Part shown: in pieces, positions 34,310-43,444 of the stretch
Numbering within the stretch: the stretch's first letter is position 1
Layout: every line of letters starts with the position of its first letter
NCBI GenBank assembly: GCA_964636405.1
Contig: CAZWSI010000009.1
Location: forward strand, 1 to 64,000
Length of the DNA: 64,000 nt
Direction: 5' to 3'
DNA from: CAZKGE01 sp964636405
GTDB lineage: Bacteria > Bacillota > Clostridia > Christensenellales > CAG-138
Notes under the pieces: generated by a model
The model's database searches: none
Told to the model about the DNA's origin: nothing
The model's input: only the letters and a program-made list of their open reading frames with translations
Translations under genes and position numbers: made by a program

Positions 34310-34320
34310 GGAGGCGTTCC

Positions 34321-34935
34321 ATGGAGCGGGAAAAACTGGGTTTGCTTCTCGTCGTGTCCGGCCCCGCGGGGGTGGGCAAGGGCAGCATCGACGGCGTACT
34401 GCTCGAACGGCACAAGAACATGGTGCTGTCCGTATCCGCCACCACGCGCGGCATTCGTCCCGGCGAAAAGGACGGCGTCCACTATCATTACATCACGGAG
34501 GACGCGTTTCGGGACATGATCGAACAGGACGCGTTTCTGGAATACATGCACGTGTTCGGGCTGGATTACTACGGCACGCCCCGTGCCTTTGTGGAGGAAA
34601 ACCGGCGCGCGGGACGCGATGTAATATTAGAAATCGACGTGCAGGGCGCCATGCGCATTCGCGCGCGCTGCCCGGAGGCCATCCTCGTGTTTATCGCGCC
34701 GCCATCCATGGAAGAATTAAAGCGCAGGCTGGTGGGGCGCGGCACGGAAACGCCGGAAAAGATCGAAAAGCGCTTCGCCACGGCCGGCGAGGAGCTGCGC
34801 TATCTGCCGCGCTACGACTATGTGGTGGTCAACCATGCGCTGGGCGAGGCCGTGGCGCAGATGGAAGCCATCCTCACGGCCGAAAAGCGGCGCGTCGGCC
34901 GCAATACCGAGCTGGTCGAGCACCTGCTTGGCTGA
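34321..34935 (+). CDS. gmk: Guanylate kinase
   Basis: A 204-residue kinase that phosphorylates GMP and dGMP. The P-loop reads GPAGVGKGSI, an atypical form of the usual GxSGxGK with an alanine in place of the serine. The GMP-binding motif TTRGIRPGEKDGVHYHY and the lid region VGRGTETPEKIEKR are intact. AAGGAGG overlaps the remA stop. It lies in its conserved place before rpoZ. Confidence 0.94.
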   Translation: MEREKLGLLLVVSGPAGVGKGSIDGVLLERHKNMVLSVSATTRGIRPGEKDGVHYHYITEDAFRDMIEQDAFLEYMHVFGLDYYGTPRAFVEENRRAGRDVILEIDVQGAMRIRARCPEAILVFIAPPSMEELKRRLVGRGTETPEKIEKRFATAGEELRYLPRYDYVVVNHALGEAVAQMEAILTAEKRRVGRNTELVEHLLG

Positions 34936-34998
34936 AGCAAAAAGACCCGGGGGCTAGAAGCGTCCTCCCCCCACGCATGAGAAAGGATGATGTTCGTT

Positions 34999-35199
34999 AT
35001 GATGAATTTACCGCTCAATGAGCTCATTGAAAAGGCCGGATGCCGCTATATGCTCGTAACCGCCGTAGCCACGCGCGCGCGTCAGCTACAGGCCGATTTC
35101 GAGAAGCTGGGGGAGCGCAAGCCCGTGTCCGTGGCCGTGGACGAGCTTTATAACGATCGTCTCGAGGTCGATTATCCGAAGGAATACTATCAAGAGTAA
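34999..35199 (+). CDS. rpoZ: RNA polymerase omega subunit
   Basis: A 66-residue omega subunit: MNLPLNELIEKAGCRYMLV, then ATRARQL and a C-terminal Asp/Glu-rich tail. It helps assemble beta-prime into the polymerase. Four in-frame ATG codons (34987, 34990, 34999, 35002) crowd the start; 34999 gives the best distance from AAAGGA. The next gene is priA with no coaBC between them, unlike many relatives. Confidence 0.88.
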   Translation: MMNLPLNELIEKAGCRYMLVTAVATRARQLQADFEKLGERKPVSVAVDELYNDRLEVDYPKEYYQE

Positions 35200-35237
35200 G
35201 CGTCCTTCGCCGTCCATCGCTGAATAGAACGCGGCTG

Positions 35238-35293
35238 GCGAGCCCAATGGGCTCGCTTGTTGGCGTGGCGCGCCCGTGGATACGACACGCCAA
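35238..35293 (+). promoter_or_regulatory. Two adjacent inverted repeats between rpoZ and priA
   Basis: GCGAGCCC-AAT-GGGCTCGC (35238-35256) is followed by TTGGCGTG (35260-35267) and CACGCCAA (35286-35293). The first is followed by TTGTT and may act as a weak terminator of the gmk-rpoZ transcript. The second could be an operator or leader stem for priA. Confidence 0.45.
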
Positions 35294-35342
35294 CGGCCGG
35301 ACGCACGCCTGATGCGCGCTCGGCCGCAAGGGGGGGAAAGCC

Positions 35343-37604
35343 GTGTTTGCCAATGTGATCGTCGATATCGCCCACGCCAACGTGGACAGAAGCTTTACCT
35401 ACCGCGTGCCGGAGGAGCTGACCTCGCTCCTTGTGCCCGGCATGCGCGTGATCGTACCCTTCGGCGCGAAAAACGCCAAAAAGGAGGGCTTTGTCGCTTC
35501 GCTTGCCGAAACGAGCGACGCGGGCGTGCCGCTTAAAAGCGTCATTCGCACGCTGGAGCCCTATCCCGTGCTGCTGCCCGACCAGCTCGCGCTGGCCGAA
35601 TGGGTCTGCCAAAGCTACAATTGCCTGCTTGTGGACGCGCTGCGGCTCATGATCCCCGCGGAACTGCGCGGCGGCCGTGTGAAGGCCAAGGTGACGCGCA
35701 GCTTTGCGCTCACGGGGGACGCGTCTTTGAAGGAGGCCCGCGCGGCGCTGACCGATGCAAAGGGCCGCGCGCGCGCGCCCAGGCAGCTCGAGCTGCTCGC
35801 GCTGCTTAGCCAGGCGGGCCGTCCGCTTACGCGCGAGGAGATTTCCGCCTGCATGCCCGACGCGTCCACCGCGCTTTCCGCGCTCATAAAAAAAGGACTC
35901 ATCGCAGAGAGCGGCACGGTAACCTTCCGCCGCCCGCAGAGCGGCCTTACCGAGGAAAAACGGGATATCATCCTTACCGACGGGCAGGAGCGGGCCATTG
36001 CACGCATCCATACCGCCATGGACGGGGACGGCGGCGCTTTTCTGCTGCACGGCGTAACGGGCTCTGGCAAAACGGAGGTGTACCTCCGCGCCATTGCGCA
36101 TTGCCTCGCGCTGGGGCGCGGAGCCATCGTGCTCGTGCCTGAGATCTCGCTTACGCCCCAAACGGTGGGGCGTTTTGCGGCGCGCTTTTCGGGGCGCATC
36201 GCGGTGCTCCACAGCCGTCTTTCCGCCGGCGAGCGCTACGATGAGTGGCGGCGCATCCGTTTGGGACGGGCGGACGTGGTGGTGGGCGCGCGCAGCGCGG
36301 TTTTCGCACCCCTTGCGCGCCTCGGGCTCATCGTGGTGGACGAGGAGCACGAAACGAGCTACCAAAGCGAAACGCAGCCGCGCTACAACGCCGTCGAGGT
36401 CGCCCTCCATCGCGCGGACACAGCGCGCTGCCCGCTCGTGCTCGGCAGCGCCACGCCGCAGCTCATGAGCTACTATCGCGCGGAGCGAGGGCGCTATACG
36501 CTTTTGTCCCTCCCCACGCGCGTGGAGTACCGGCCCATGCCGACCGTTGAAATCACGGACATGCGCGACGAGTTTCTTTCCGGCAACAACGGCATCTTCA
36601 GCCGCCGCCTGGTCAAGCTGCTCGACGCATGCTTTTCCGCCGGGCGGCAGGCCATGCTGTTCCTCAACCGCCGGGGCTATTCCACCTTTGTGTCCTGCCG
36701 GGCCTGCGGCTATGTGGCTACCTGCGACAATTGCGACCTCTCCATGACCTATCACAAATTGGAGAATCGACTTCAGTGCCACTTTTGCGGGGCCGTCAAG
36801 CCCCTGCCCGCAAGCTGTCCCGCGTGCGGGAAGCCGTTTATCAAATATTTCGGCGTGGGCACCGAGCAGGTGGAGGAGGAGCTGCGCCGCCTGTTCCCGC
36901 AGGTGACGGCGCTCCGGATGGATACGGACACCATGCGCCGCAAGGGGGCCATGCAGGAGATGCTGGAAAGCTTTGCGGCGGGCCGCGCCCAGGCGCTGAT
37001 CGGCACGCAAATGATCGCCAAGGGGCACGATTTCCCCAATGTCACGCTCGTGGGCGTGGTGGCTGCGGATGCGACGCTCCTCATCCCGGATTATCGCAGC
37101 ACGGAGCGCACCTTTCAGCTGCTTACGCAGGTGTCGGGCCGCGCGGGGCGGGACAGCAGCCCGGGGCGCGTGGTCGTGCAAACCTACAGCCCGCAGCACC
37201 CGGCCATTCGCTTTGCCAAGGCGCACGATTACGAGGGCTTTTTCCGCTATGAGCTGGCCGAACGCCGCAAGGCGCTCTTCCCCCCGTATTCCCTCTTTGT
37301 GCGCATTCTGTTTTCCGGCCCCGACGCGGCGCAGCTTGCCCAGGCGGGCGAAGGGTACGCGCAAACGCTTGAAATGGAGCTGCGCGCTTGCCTTGGAGAG
37401 GCGGGCAAGGCCGATTTGCTGCTGCTGATCGCCTCCCCCGCTCCCATCCAGAAAAAGCGCGGCAGCTATCGCTATCAGGTGCTCGTCAAGCTTTTGCGGA
37501 CGAATCGGACGAAGGGGGCGCTGCGGCTTATTTACGACTTTGCGGCAAGGAACCGAACCGAGGCCTTCGCGCTCGTCGAGGTCAACCCGCAGGACATGTT
37601 TTAA
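35343..37604 (+). CDS. priA: Primosomal replication restart helicase PriA
   Basis: A 753-residue superfamily 2 helicase that reloads the replisome at stalled forks. It has an N-terminal DNA-binding region (VIVDIAHANVDRSFTYRVP), Walker A GVTGSGKTE, the DEEH box (VVDEEHETSYQ) and two zinc-binding clusters of paired cysteines (CRACGYVATCDNC, CHFCGAV, CPACG). The start is a GTG at 35343 with AAGGGGGGGAAAG before it. The gene is followed by a transporter cassette instead of def. Confidence 0.95.
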   Translation: MFANVIVDIAHANVDRSFTYRVPEELTSLLVPGMRVIVPFGAKNAKKEGFVASLAETSDAGVPLKSVIRTLEPYPVLLPDQLALAEWVCQSYNCLLVDALRLMIPAELRGGRVKAKVTRSFALTGDASLKEARAALTDAKGRARAPRQLELLALLSQAGRPLTREEISACMPDASTALSALIKKGLIAESGTVTFRRPQSGLTEEKRDIILTDGQERAIARIHTAMDGDGGAFLLHGVTGSGKTEVYLRAIAHCLALGRGAIVLVPEISLTPQTVGRFAARFSGRIAVLHSRLSAGERYDEWRRIRLGRADVVVGARSAVFAPLARLGLIVVDEEHETSYQSETQPRYNAVEVALHRADTARCPLVLGSATPQLMSYYRAERGRYTLLSLPTRVEYRPMPTVEITDMRDEFLSGNNGIFSRRLVKLLDACFSAGRQAMLFLNRRGYSTFVSCRACGYVATCDNCDLSMTYHKLENRLQCHFCGAVKPLPASCPACGKPFIKYFGVGTEQVEEELRRLFPQVTALRMDTDTMRRKGAMQEMLESFAAGRAQALIGTQMIAKGHDFPNVTLVGVVAADATLLIPDYRSTERTFQLLTQVSGRAGRDSSPGRVVVQTYSPQHPAIRFAKAHDYEGFFRYELAERRKALFPPYSLFVRILFSGPDAAQLAQAGEGYAQTLEMELRACLGEAGKADLLLLIASPAPIQKKRGSYRYQVLVKLLRTNRTKGALRLIYDFAARNRTEAFALVEVNPQDMF

Positions 37605-37617
37605 CGAAGGGAGCATT

Positions 37618-39444
37618 ATGAAAGCCAAAACAACCGCAAAACACAGGAGAACGAACTGGCGGCTCGTTTGGAGCATCGTAAAGGGGTATCGGGCGCACAT
37701 TGCGCTCGGCGCGCTGTTTGTGCTGCTTGCGGCCTGCATGGCCTTCGCCATCCCCTTTATCACGAGCTTTACGCTCGATTATGTCATCGAGGGCACGGAC
37801 ATGGAGCTGCCCGGCTTCCTGCTCGCCGCGCTCGACGCGCTGGGCGGGCGGGACTTTCTGCTCCCCCGGGTGTGGCTCTGCGGCATCGCGCTGCTGCTGC
37901 TCACGCTCCTCAACGGCCTGTTCACCTTTCTTCGGCGCAGGGAGATTGCCTACGCCTCGGAGGGCGTGGCCAAGACGCTGCGCGACCATCTCTACCGGCA
38001 CCTCGAGGACGTGCCCTACGATTATCATAAGCATGTCAACACGGGCGATCTCGTGCAGCGCTGCTCCTCCGATGTGGATACCATCCGCCGCTTTATCAGC
38101 GTGCAGCTTATGGACATCGTGCGCACGCTCGCCATGTTTTTTGTGGCCGCGGGCGTGATGCTGTCCATCAATGTGAAGATGGCGCTTATCTCCATGTCGC
38201 TTATGCCGCTGCTTGCGGTGAGCTCGTTTGTGTATTTCACCTACGTGCGCCGCTACTTCACGGATTCCGATGAGGCGGAGGGGAAGCTTTCCACCTTCTT
38301 GCAGGAGAACCTCACGGGCATCCGCGTGGTGCGCGCCTTCGGGCAGCAGAAATCGCAGATCGAGCGCTTTACCGCCTGCAACGAGGAATTCCGCGACAAG
38401 ACCTACCGCCTCATGCGCCTGTTGGGCTTTTACTGGGGCATTTCGGACAGCGCGGGCTATCTGCAAATCGCGCTTTCGCTGGTAGCGGGCGTGTTCTTTG
38501 TGGCGCGCGGCGAATTTACGCTGGGCAACGTCACGCTCTTTGCCACCTACACCAGCATGCTCACCTGGCCCGTGCGCCAGCTTGGGCGCATCCTGGCCGA
38601 TATGGGCAAGGCGGCTGTCTCCCTCGGCCGCATCGATGAAATCCTCGAAGCCCCTCTGGAAAAGGAGCCGGGCAAGTCGCTTACGCCGAACCTTTCCGGC
38701 GATATCGAATTCTCGCACGTGTGCTTTGGCTACGATCGCTATAACGACGTGCTTGACGATGTGAGCTTTACCGCGCACAGGGGGCAGACCGTGGCCATTC
38801 TCGGCTCGACTGGCAGCGGCAAATCGAGCCTCGTGCAGCTTTTGCAGCGGCTATACCTCTGCACGCGGGGCGAGATCCGCATTGCGGCCACGAGCATCAA
38901 CGACATTGAGCACGGGCATTTGCGGCGCAACATCGGCATCGTTTTGCAGGAGCCCTTCCTCTATTCGCGCACGCTCCTGGAAAACATCCGCATCGTGCGG
39001 CCCGACGCGAGCCGGGAGGAGGTGTACGACGTGGCGCGCACGGCCTCCGTGCACGAGGTGATCATGGGCTTTGACCAGGGCTACGACACGCTCGTCGGCG
39101 AGCGCGGCGTGACGCTCTCGGGCGGGCAGCAGCAGCGCGTGGCCATTGCGCGCACGCTCATGCAAAAGGCGCCCATCCTCATTTTTGACGATTCCATGAG
39201 CGCGGTGGATACGGAAACGGATGCGGCCATCCGCAAATCGCTCCACGCGCTTCGGCACGATGGCATTACCATCCTCATCTCGCACCGCATTACGACCCTG
39301 TGCGAGGCGGATATGATCCTCGTGCTCGAGCACGGCAGGCTGGTGCAGCAGGGCACGCACAAGGAGCTTTTGCGGCAGGAGGGGCTTTACAGCCGCATTG
39401 CCGCCATTCAGGACATGGCCGCGCAGGGAGGTGACGCACAATGA
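37618..39444 (+). CDS. ABC exporter half-transporter with degenerate ATPase site
   Basis: A 608-residue fused membrane and ATPase subunit with six predicted helices in the first 330 residues. Walker A is GSTGSGKSS and the signature LSGGQQQR is canonical. The Walker B end reads LIFDDSMSAVD, with Asp replacing the catalytic Glu. This is the pattern of the impaired subunit in heterodimeric exporters such as BmrC. It overlaps its partner as ATGA. Substrates are probably drugs or lipids but cannot be read from sequence. GAAGGGAG precedes the ATG. Confidence 0.9.
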   Translation: MKAKTTAKHRRTNWRLVWSIVKGYRAHIALGALFVLLAACMAFAIPFITSFTLDYVIEGTDMELPGFLLAALDALGGRDFLLPRVWLCGIALLLLTLLNGLFTFLRRREIAYASEGVAKTLRDHLYRHLEDVPYDYHKHVNTGDLVQRCSSDVDTIRRFISVQLMDIVRTLAMFFVAAGVMLSINVKMALISMSLMPLLAVSSFVYFTYVRRYFTDSDEAEGKLSTFLQENLTGIRVVRAFGQQKSQIERFTACNEEFRDKTYRLMRLLGFYWGISDSAGYLQIALSLVAGVFFVARGEFTLGNVTLFATYTSMLTWPVRQLGRILADMGKAAVSLGRIDEILEAPLEKEPGKSLTPNLSGDIEFSHVCFGYDRYNDVLDDVSFTAHRGQTVAILGSTGSGKSSLVQLLQRLYLCTRGEIRIAATSINDIEHGHLRRNIGIVLQEPFLYSRTLLENIRIVRPDASREEVYDVARTASVHEVIMGFDQGYDTLVGERGVTLSGGQQQRVAIARTLMQKAPILIFDDSMSAVDTETDAAIRKSLHALRHDGITILISHRITTLCEADMILVLEHGRLVQQGTHKELLRQEGLYSRIAAIQDMAAQGGDAQ

Positions 39445-41324
39445 GCATGAATATGCCGGAAGAACAGGATTTTACCGAAAGCAAGGTGGACCTGCGGCTT
39501 TGGAAAAGGCTGTTTGCCTATGCCTTCCGCCACAAGGCGACGATTATCACCTTGGTTGCCTCGCTCGTATTGGTGGCGGCGGCGGATATCCTTTACCCGC
39601 TGTTTTCGCGCTATGCCATCGATACCTTTGTCGCGCCGCAAACGACGGAGGGCGTGTGGCCCTTCGCGCTTGTGTATTTTGTCACGGTGCTTTTACAGGG
39701 CGCGGGCGTGGTCACCTTTATCACATTCGCGGGCAAAACCGAAATGCGCGTTTCCTTCGATATCCGGCAGGACGCTTTTTTGCGCTTGCAGGAGCTGTCC
39801 TTCTCCTTCTACGACCGCACAGCCGTGGGGTATCTTATGGCGCGCATGGTGTCCGATATCTCCCGCCTTTCAGAAATGATCGCGTGGAGCTTTGTAGACG
39901 TGCTCTGGGCCGCGGCCTATGCGCTCGGCGCGGTGGTCACGCTCTTTTTCCTCAATTGGAAGCTCGCGCTGATCGTCATGTGCGTCATGCCGCCGCTCTA
40001 TATCGTGAGCATGATCCTGCAAAAGCGCATTCTTAAGCTCCAGCGTGAGGCGCGCAAGCACAATTCGCGCATTACTGCCTCCTTTAACGAAGGCATCATG
40101 GGCGCGATGACCACCAAGACCCTGGTGCGCGAGCAGGCCAACGCGGAGGAATTCGACGCGCTCACCGAAAAGATGCGGCGGGTTTCCATCCGCTCCGCGC
40201 TCACGAGCGCGGCGTTCTTCCCTCTCGTGATTTCGCTCGGCGCAATCGGCACCAGCCTCGCGCTCTCCATCGGCGGCGCGGCGGCCGTAAGCGGCAGCAC
40301 GATCTTTATCGGAAGCATCAGCGTTGGCACGCTCGTGGCGTTCGTCTCCTACACCACGCAGTTTTTCGATCCCATTCAGCAGCTTGCCAATATCTTTGCC
40401 GAGCTGCAAAGCGCGCAGGCCTCGGCGGAGCGCGTGATCGCTTTAATCGATACGCAGCCGGACGTAAAGGACGCGCCCGAGATCGTGGAGAAATACGGCG
40501 ATATCCTGCATCCCAAGCGCGAAAACTGGGAAAGCATCCAAGGCGACGTAACCTTCGAGCACGTATCCTTCTCCTATATGCAGGGCGAAACCGTGCTCTC
40601 GGATTTTTCGCTCGCGGTCAAGCCGGGCCAGACCATCGCGCTCGTGGGCGAAACGGGCGCGGGCAAGAGCACGATCGTCAACCTGATCTGCCGCTTTTAC
40701 GAGCCCACGGAGGGCCGCATTCTCATCGACGGCACGGATTACCGCCAGCGCTCGCAGCTCTGGCTGCAATCGAACCTTGGCTACGTGCTGCAATCGCCCC
40801 ACCTGTTCTCGGGCAGCATCCGCGACAACATCGCCTTCGGCAAGCCGGACGCGACCGACGAGGAGATTTTCCGCGCGGCGCGGCTCGTACACGCGGAGGA
40901 TTTCATCCTCCGGCAGGACAAGGGCTACGCAACCGAGGTGGGCGAGGGCGGCGCAAGGCTGTCCACCGGGCAAAAGCAGCTCATCTCCTTTGCCCGCGTC
41001 ATGCTGGCCGATCCGCGCATCTTTGTGCTCGACGAGGCGACCAGCTCCATCGATACCGAAACCGAGCAGCTCATTCAGGATGCCATCATGCATGTACTGC
41101 GCGGAAGAACGAGCTTTATCGTGGCGCACCGCCTCTCCACCATCCGCAGCGCGGATCGCATACTGGTCATTCGCGGCGGCCGGGTCGTGGAGGATGGGAC
41201 GCACGGCGAGCTTCTCGCACTGGGCGGCTATTATCACGATCTGTACACGCACCAGTTCCGCGAGGAAGCCACGCAGGAGTCGCTCGGAACCAAAAAAAGG
41301 AGTAAGCTATGCTGTTTGGATTAA
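39441..41324 (+). CDS. ABC exporter half-transporter, catalytic partner
   Basis: A 627-residue fused exporter subunit with six predicted helices, Walker A GETGAGKST and a canonical Walker B FVLDEATSSID. Its signature is LSTGQ rather than LSGGQ. Paired with the upstream subunit this gives one full site (this Walker B with the partner LSGGQ) and one degenerate site (partner Asp with this LSTGQ), the classic asymmetric heterodimer. It ends in an unusual basic tail with two cysteines and overlaps the TSUP gene by 16 nt. Confidence 0.9.
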   Translation: MSMNMPEEQDFTESKVDLRLWKRLFAYAFRHKATIITLVASLVLVAAADILYPLFSRYAIDTFVAPQTTEGVWPFALVYFVTVLLQGAGVVTFITFAGKTEMRVSFDIRQDAFLRLQELSFSFYDRTAVGYLMARMVSDISRLSEMIAWSFVDVLWAAAYALGAVVTLFFLNWKLALIVMCVMPPLYIVSMILQKRILKLQREARKHNSRITASFNEGIMGAMTTKTLVREQANAEEFDALTEKMRRVSIRSALTSAAFFPLVISLGAIGTSLALSIGGAAAVSGSTIFIGSISVGTLVAFVSYTTQFFDPIQQLANIFAELQSAQASAERVIALIDTQPDVKDAPEIVEKYGDILHPKRENWESIQGDVTFEHVSFSYMQGETVLSDFSLAVKPGQTIALVGETGAGKSTIVNLICRFYEPTEGRILIDGTDYRQRSQLWLQSNLGYVLQSPHLFSGSIRDNIAFGKPDATDEEIFRAARLVHAEDFILRQDKGYATEVGEGGARLSTGQKQLISFARVMLADPRIFVLDEATSSIDTETEQLIQDAIMHVLRGRTSFIVAHRLSTIRSADRILVIRGGRVVEDGTHGELLALGGYYHDLYTHQFREEATQESLGTKKRSKLCCLD

Positions 41325-42085
41325 GCTGGCAGACGTACGCCGTCGCCGTGCCGCTCGTGTTTCTTTCGGGCCTTGTGGATGCCGTGGCGGGCGGCGGGGG
41401 GCTCATTTCGCTGCCCGCCTATCTGCTCGCGGGGCTTCCGCCGCATCAGGCGGTCGCGACCAACAAGCTGGCAAGCTCCATGGGCACGAGCGTTTCCACC
41501 ACGCGCTTTATCCTCAACCGCTGCGTGGACTGGGGGCTGGCCGTGCCCTCGGCCGTGCTCGCGGTGCTGGGCGCGGCGGCGGGCGCAAAGCTGATTTTGT
41601 CCATCGATGAAGCCGTGATGAAGTATTTCCTGCTGGCCGTTCTGCCGGTCGCGGCCTTCTTCGTGCTGCGCAAGCGGACCTTTGACGAAACCGCGCTTAC
41701 GCCCTGCCCACGCAAAAAGCAATTCCTGATCGTGCTTTTGGCGTCGTTTGTCATCGGCATGTACGACGGCTTTTACGGCCCCGGCACGGGCACGTTTCTT
41801 CTGCTCATCTATACGCAAGCGGCCAAAATGGACGTGCGCACCGCGGCGGGCAACGTGAAAATTGTGAATCTCTCCTCCAATATCGGGAGCCTCGCGGTGT
41901 TTCTCGCAAGCGGGCAGGCGGTTGTTCCCCTGGGCCTGATCGCGGGCGGCGCGTGCATCCTCGGCCACTATCTCGGCTCCGGCATGGTGCTCAAAAACGG
42001 CGGAAAAATTGTCCGCCCCATTGTGCTTGTCGTGTTGGCGCTGCTGTTTGTTCGGGTCGGTCTGGAGCTTCTGGGCATCGCCTGA
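41309..42085 (+). CDS. TSUP family anion permease (TauE/SafE-like)
   Basis: A 258-residue membrane protein with about seven to eight helices and the duplicated TSUP motif: DAVAGGGGLISLPAYL near the start and DGFYGPGTGTFLLL in the second half. Family members move sulfite, sulfoacetate or other organic anions. AAAAGGAG precedes the ATG inside the ABC exporter gene, so it should be cotranscribed with it. The substrate is unknown. Confidence 0.85.
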   Translation: MLFGLSWQTYAVAVPLVFLSGLVDAVAGGGGLISLPAYLLAGLPPHQAVATNKLASSMGTSVSTTRFILNRCVDWGLAVPSAVLAVLGAAAGAKLILSIDEAVMKYFLLAVLPVAAFFVLRKRTFDETALTPCPRKKQFLIVLLASFVIGMYDGFYGPGTGTFLLLIYTQAAKMDVRTAAGNVKIVNLSSNIGSLAVFLASGQAVVPLGLIAGGACILGHYLGSGMVLKNGGKIVRPIVLVVLALLFVRVGLELLGIA

Positions 42086-42139
42086 GCCGCCCGCGCGCGG
42101 CAAGCGTCAGGCTTTTCCTTACCCACTTATTAACTAAAA

Positions 42140-42183
42140 AAGCCGCGTTTCCCGTGCATGGTGCGCAACGGGAAGCGCGGCTT
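42140..42183 (-). terminator. Terminator of the XRE-LiaF-like gene
   Basis: Arms of 16 bp with one mismatch (42140-42155 and 42168-42183) around a 12-nt loop. In the minus direction the stem ends in six T residues. On the plus strand it may also stop the TSUP transcript, but no T run follows directly. Confidence 0.85.
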
Positions 42184-42220
42184 TCTGCGTTCGTTTTTTC
42201 CTTCTGGAAAGAATGTATTT

Positions 42221-43225
42221 CTAGATATACCGGATATCGATGCTGCCAAAGGACGCGTCGCCGTCGATTTTAAGCGTGTAGGGCGCATCGTCGCGCGGCG
42301 CGCCGTGCGTGCTGATGGAGCCGAACGCCTTGTCCACATCCACATAGGCGCGGATGGAGCGCGGCAGGAAGATTTCATAGCTGCCGAAGGACACATCCAC
42401 ATCCAGCTTCGCGCTGGGCGTTACGCTCTCTACGCCGGTGAGATAGAGCTTCCCGGCGCCAAAGGAGACGTCAACGTCGGCGCCGCTGAGCGCCTTGCTC
42501 GTAATCGTGCGGGTATCCTCGCAGAAGGAGATATCCAGATGCACGTACCCGTCGTCCTCTGAATATTCGCACGTGCCTTTATGGTCCTTGCCGTTGAAAC
42601 GCACGCCGTGCCTGGACTTTTTGCGCCACAGCTTATCAATGAGGATATCCAGCCCCAACAGCACAAGCAGCACCGGCCAGAGGAGGCCCCAGGTGAGCTC
42701 AAAGCCAATCGCGCCAAGGTTAAAGAGCAAAAACAGCAGACCCGATACCGCAACGCCCAGCGGAAGCAGCGAATGGCGGTTTAGAAACCAGGATACGCCG
42801 CAGCCGAGCATGAGCGCGGGCCACACGATATCCCAGAAGTTGAAATTCTCACCGAGCGGAAATACATTCAGCTTGCTGAGCAAAAACGCCACGCCCACGA
42901 GAATGACCATGACGGCAAAGAATACGCCGCCCCTTTTGCCGCCGTCAAACTCGAGCTTAAAGCCGTCCTCCGATTTGCGCTCGCCCTTGCCGTCCAACAC
43001 CACCACATGCGGCTCAATGGGCTTAACGCCCAGCAGCTCGTCTGTACTCACGCCCAGCACCTCCGCGAGCCGCGCGAGGATGGAGATATCGGGACAGGAG
43101 ATATCGTTCTCCCATTTGCTCACCGCCTGCGGCGATACGCTCACGCGCTCGGCAAGCTGCTCCTGCGTAAGCCCCTTTTGCTTGCGCAGCGCGGCAATGC
43201 GTTTACCCATCGACATTTCTTCCAT
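42221..43225 (-). CDS. XRE regulator fused to LiaF-like membrane sensor
   Basis: A 334-residue fusion. Residues 1-65 form an XRE helix-turn-helix (GLTQEQLAERVSVSPQAVSKWEN). Four or so helices (about 95-210) resemble the LiaI/LiaF membrane region. The C-terminal 120 residues form a beta-solenoid-like domain with repeated VDVSFG and ASFGS units, as in LiaF and DUF4097 proteins. LiaF represses the cell-envelope stress kinase LiaS, but no liaRS lies here, so this fusion may sense the membrane and bind DNA itself. GGGAGGG precedes the ATG. Confidence 0.82.
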   Translation of the reverse strand: MEEMSMGKRIAALRKQKGLTQEQLAERVSVSPQAVSKWENDISCPDISILARLAEVLGVSTDELLGVKPIEPHVVVLDGKGERKSEDGFKLEFDGGKRGGVFFAVMVILVGVAFLLSKLNVFPLGENFNFWDIVWPALMLGCGVSWFLNRHSLLPLGVAVSGLLFLLFNLGAIGFELTWGLLWPVLLVLLGLDILIDKLWRKKSRHGVRFNGKDHKGTCEYSEDDGYVHLDISFCEDTRTITSKALSGADVDVSFGAGKLYLTGVESVTPSAKLDVDVSFGSYEIFLPRSIRAYVDVDKAFGSISTHGAPRDDAPYTLKIDGDASFGSIDIRYI

Positions 43226-43323
43226 AATCGGTTTCCCTCCCTTGCTTTCTGGGAATATTATCGCACAGGCCGAAAAAAAACGCCATCACCTGTTCTTATA
43301 GTTTGTTATTTTTTCTCAACTCT

Positions 43324-43378
43324 CGGTTGGATTTTGCTCAACCGCATCCGTATTCCTCATTAAAGCGACTCAACCGCA
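43324..43378. repeat. CAACCG repeats between the XRE-LiaF gene and def
   Basis: CTCAACCGCA occurs twice in direct orientation (43337-43346 and 43369-43378), spaced by 32 bp or three helical turns. An inverted CGGTTG lies at 43324-43329. The array sits between two divergent genes and could bind the XRE protein. Confidence 0.5.
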
Positions 43379-43385
43379 GGTTTCC

Positions 43386-43415
43386 TTTACAGAAAAGGAC
43401 AGGTTGCGGTATAAT
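43386..43415 (+). promoter_or_regulatory. Promoter of the def operon
   Basis: TTTACA (43386-43391), an 18-bp spacer and TATAAT (43410-43415), with AAGGAGG before the ATG. Confidence 0.75.
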
Positions 43416-43444
43416 ACTTTTATGTGATAAAGGAGGCTTGACCC

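Noticed and set aside
35190..37763. 857-codon open frame antisense to priA
   Set aside because: Same cause: high GC removes stop codons. No ribosome site, no recognisable family.
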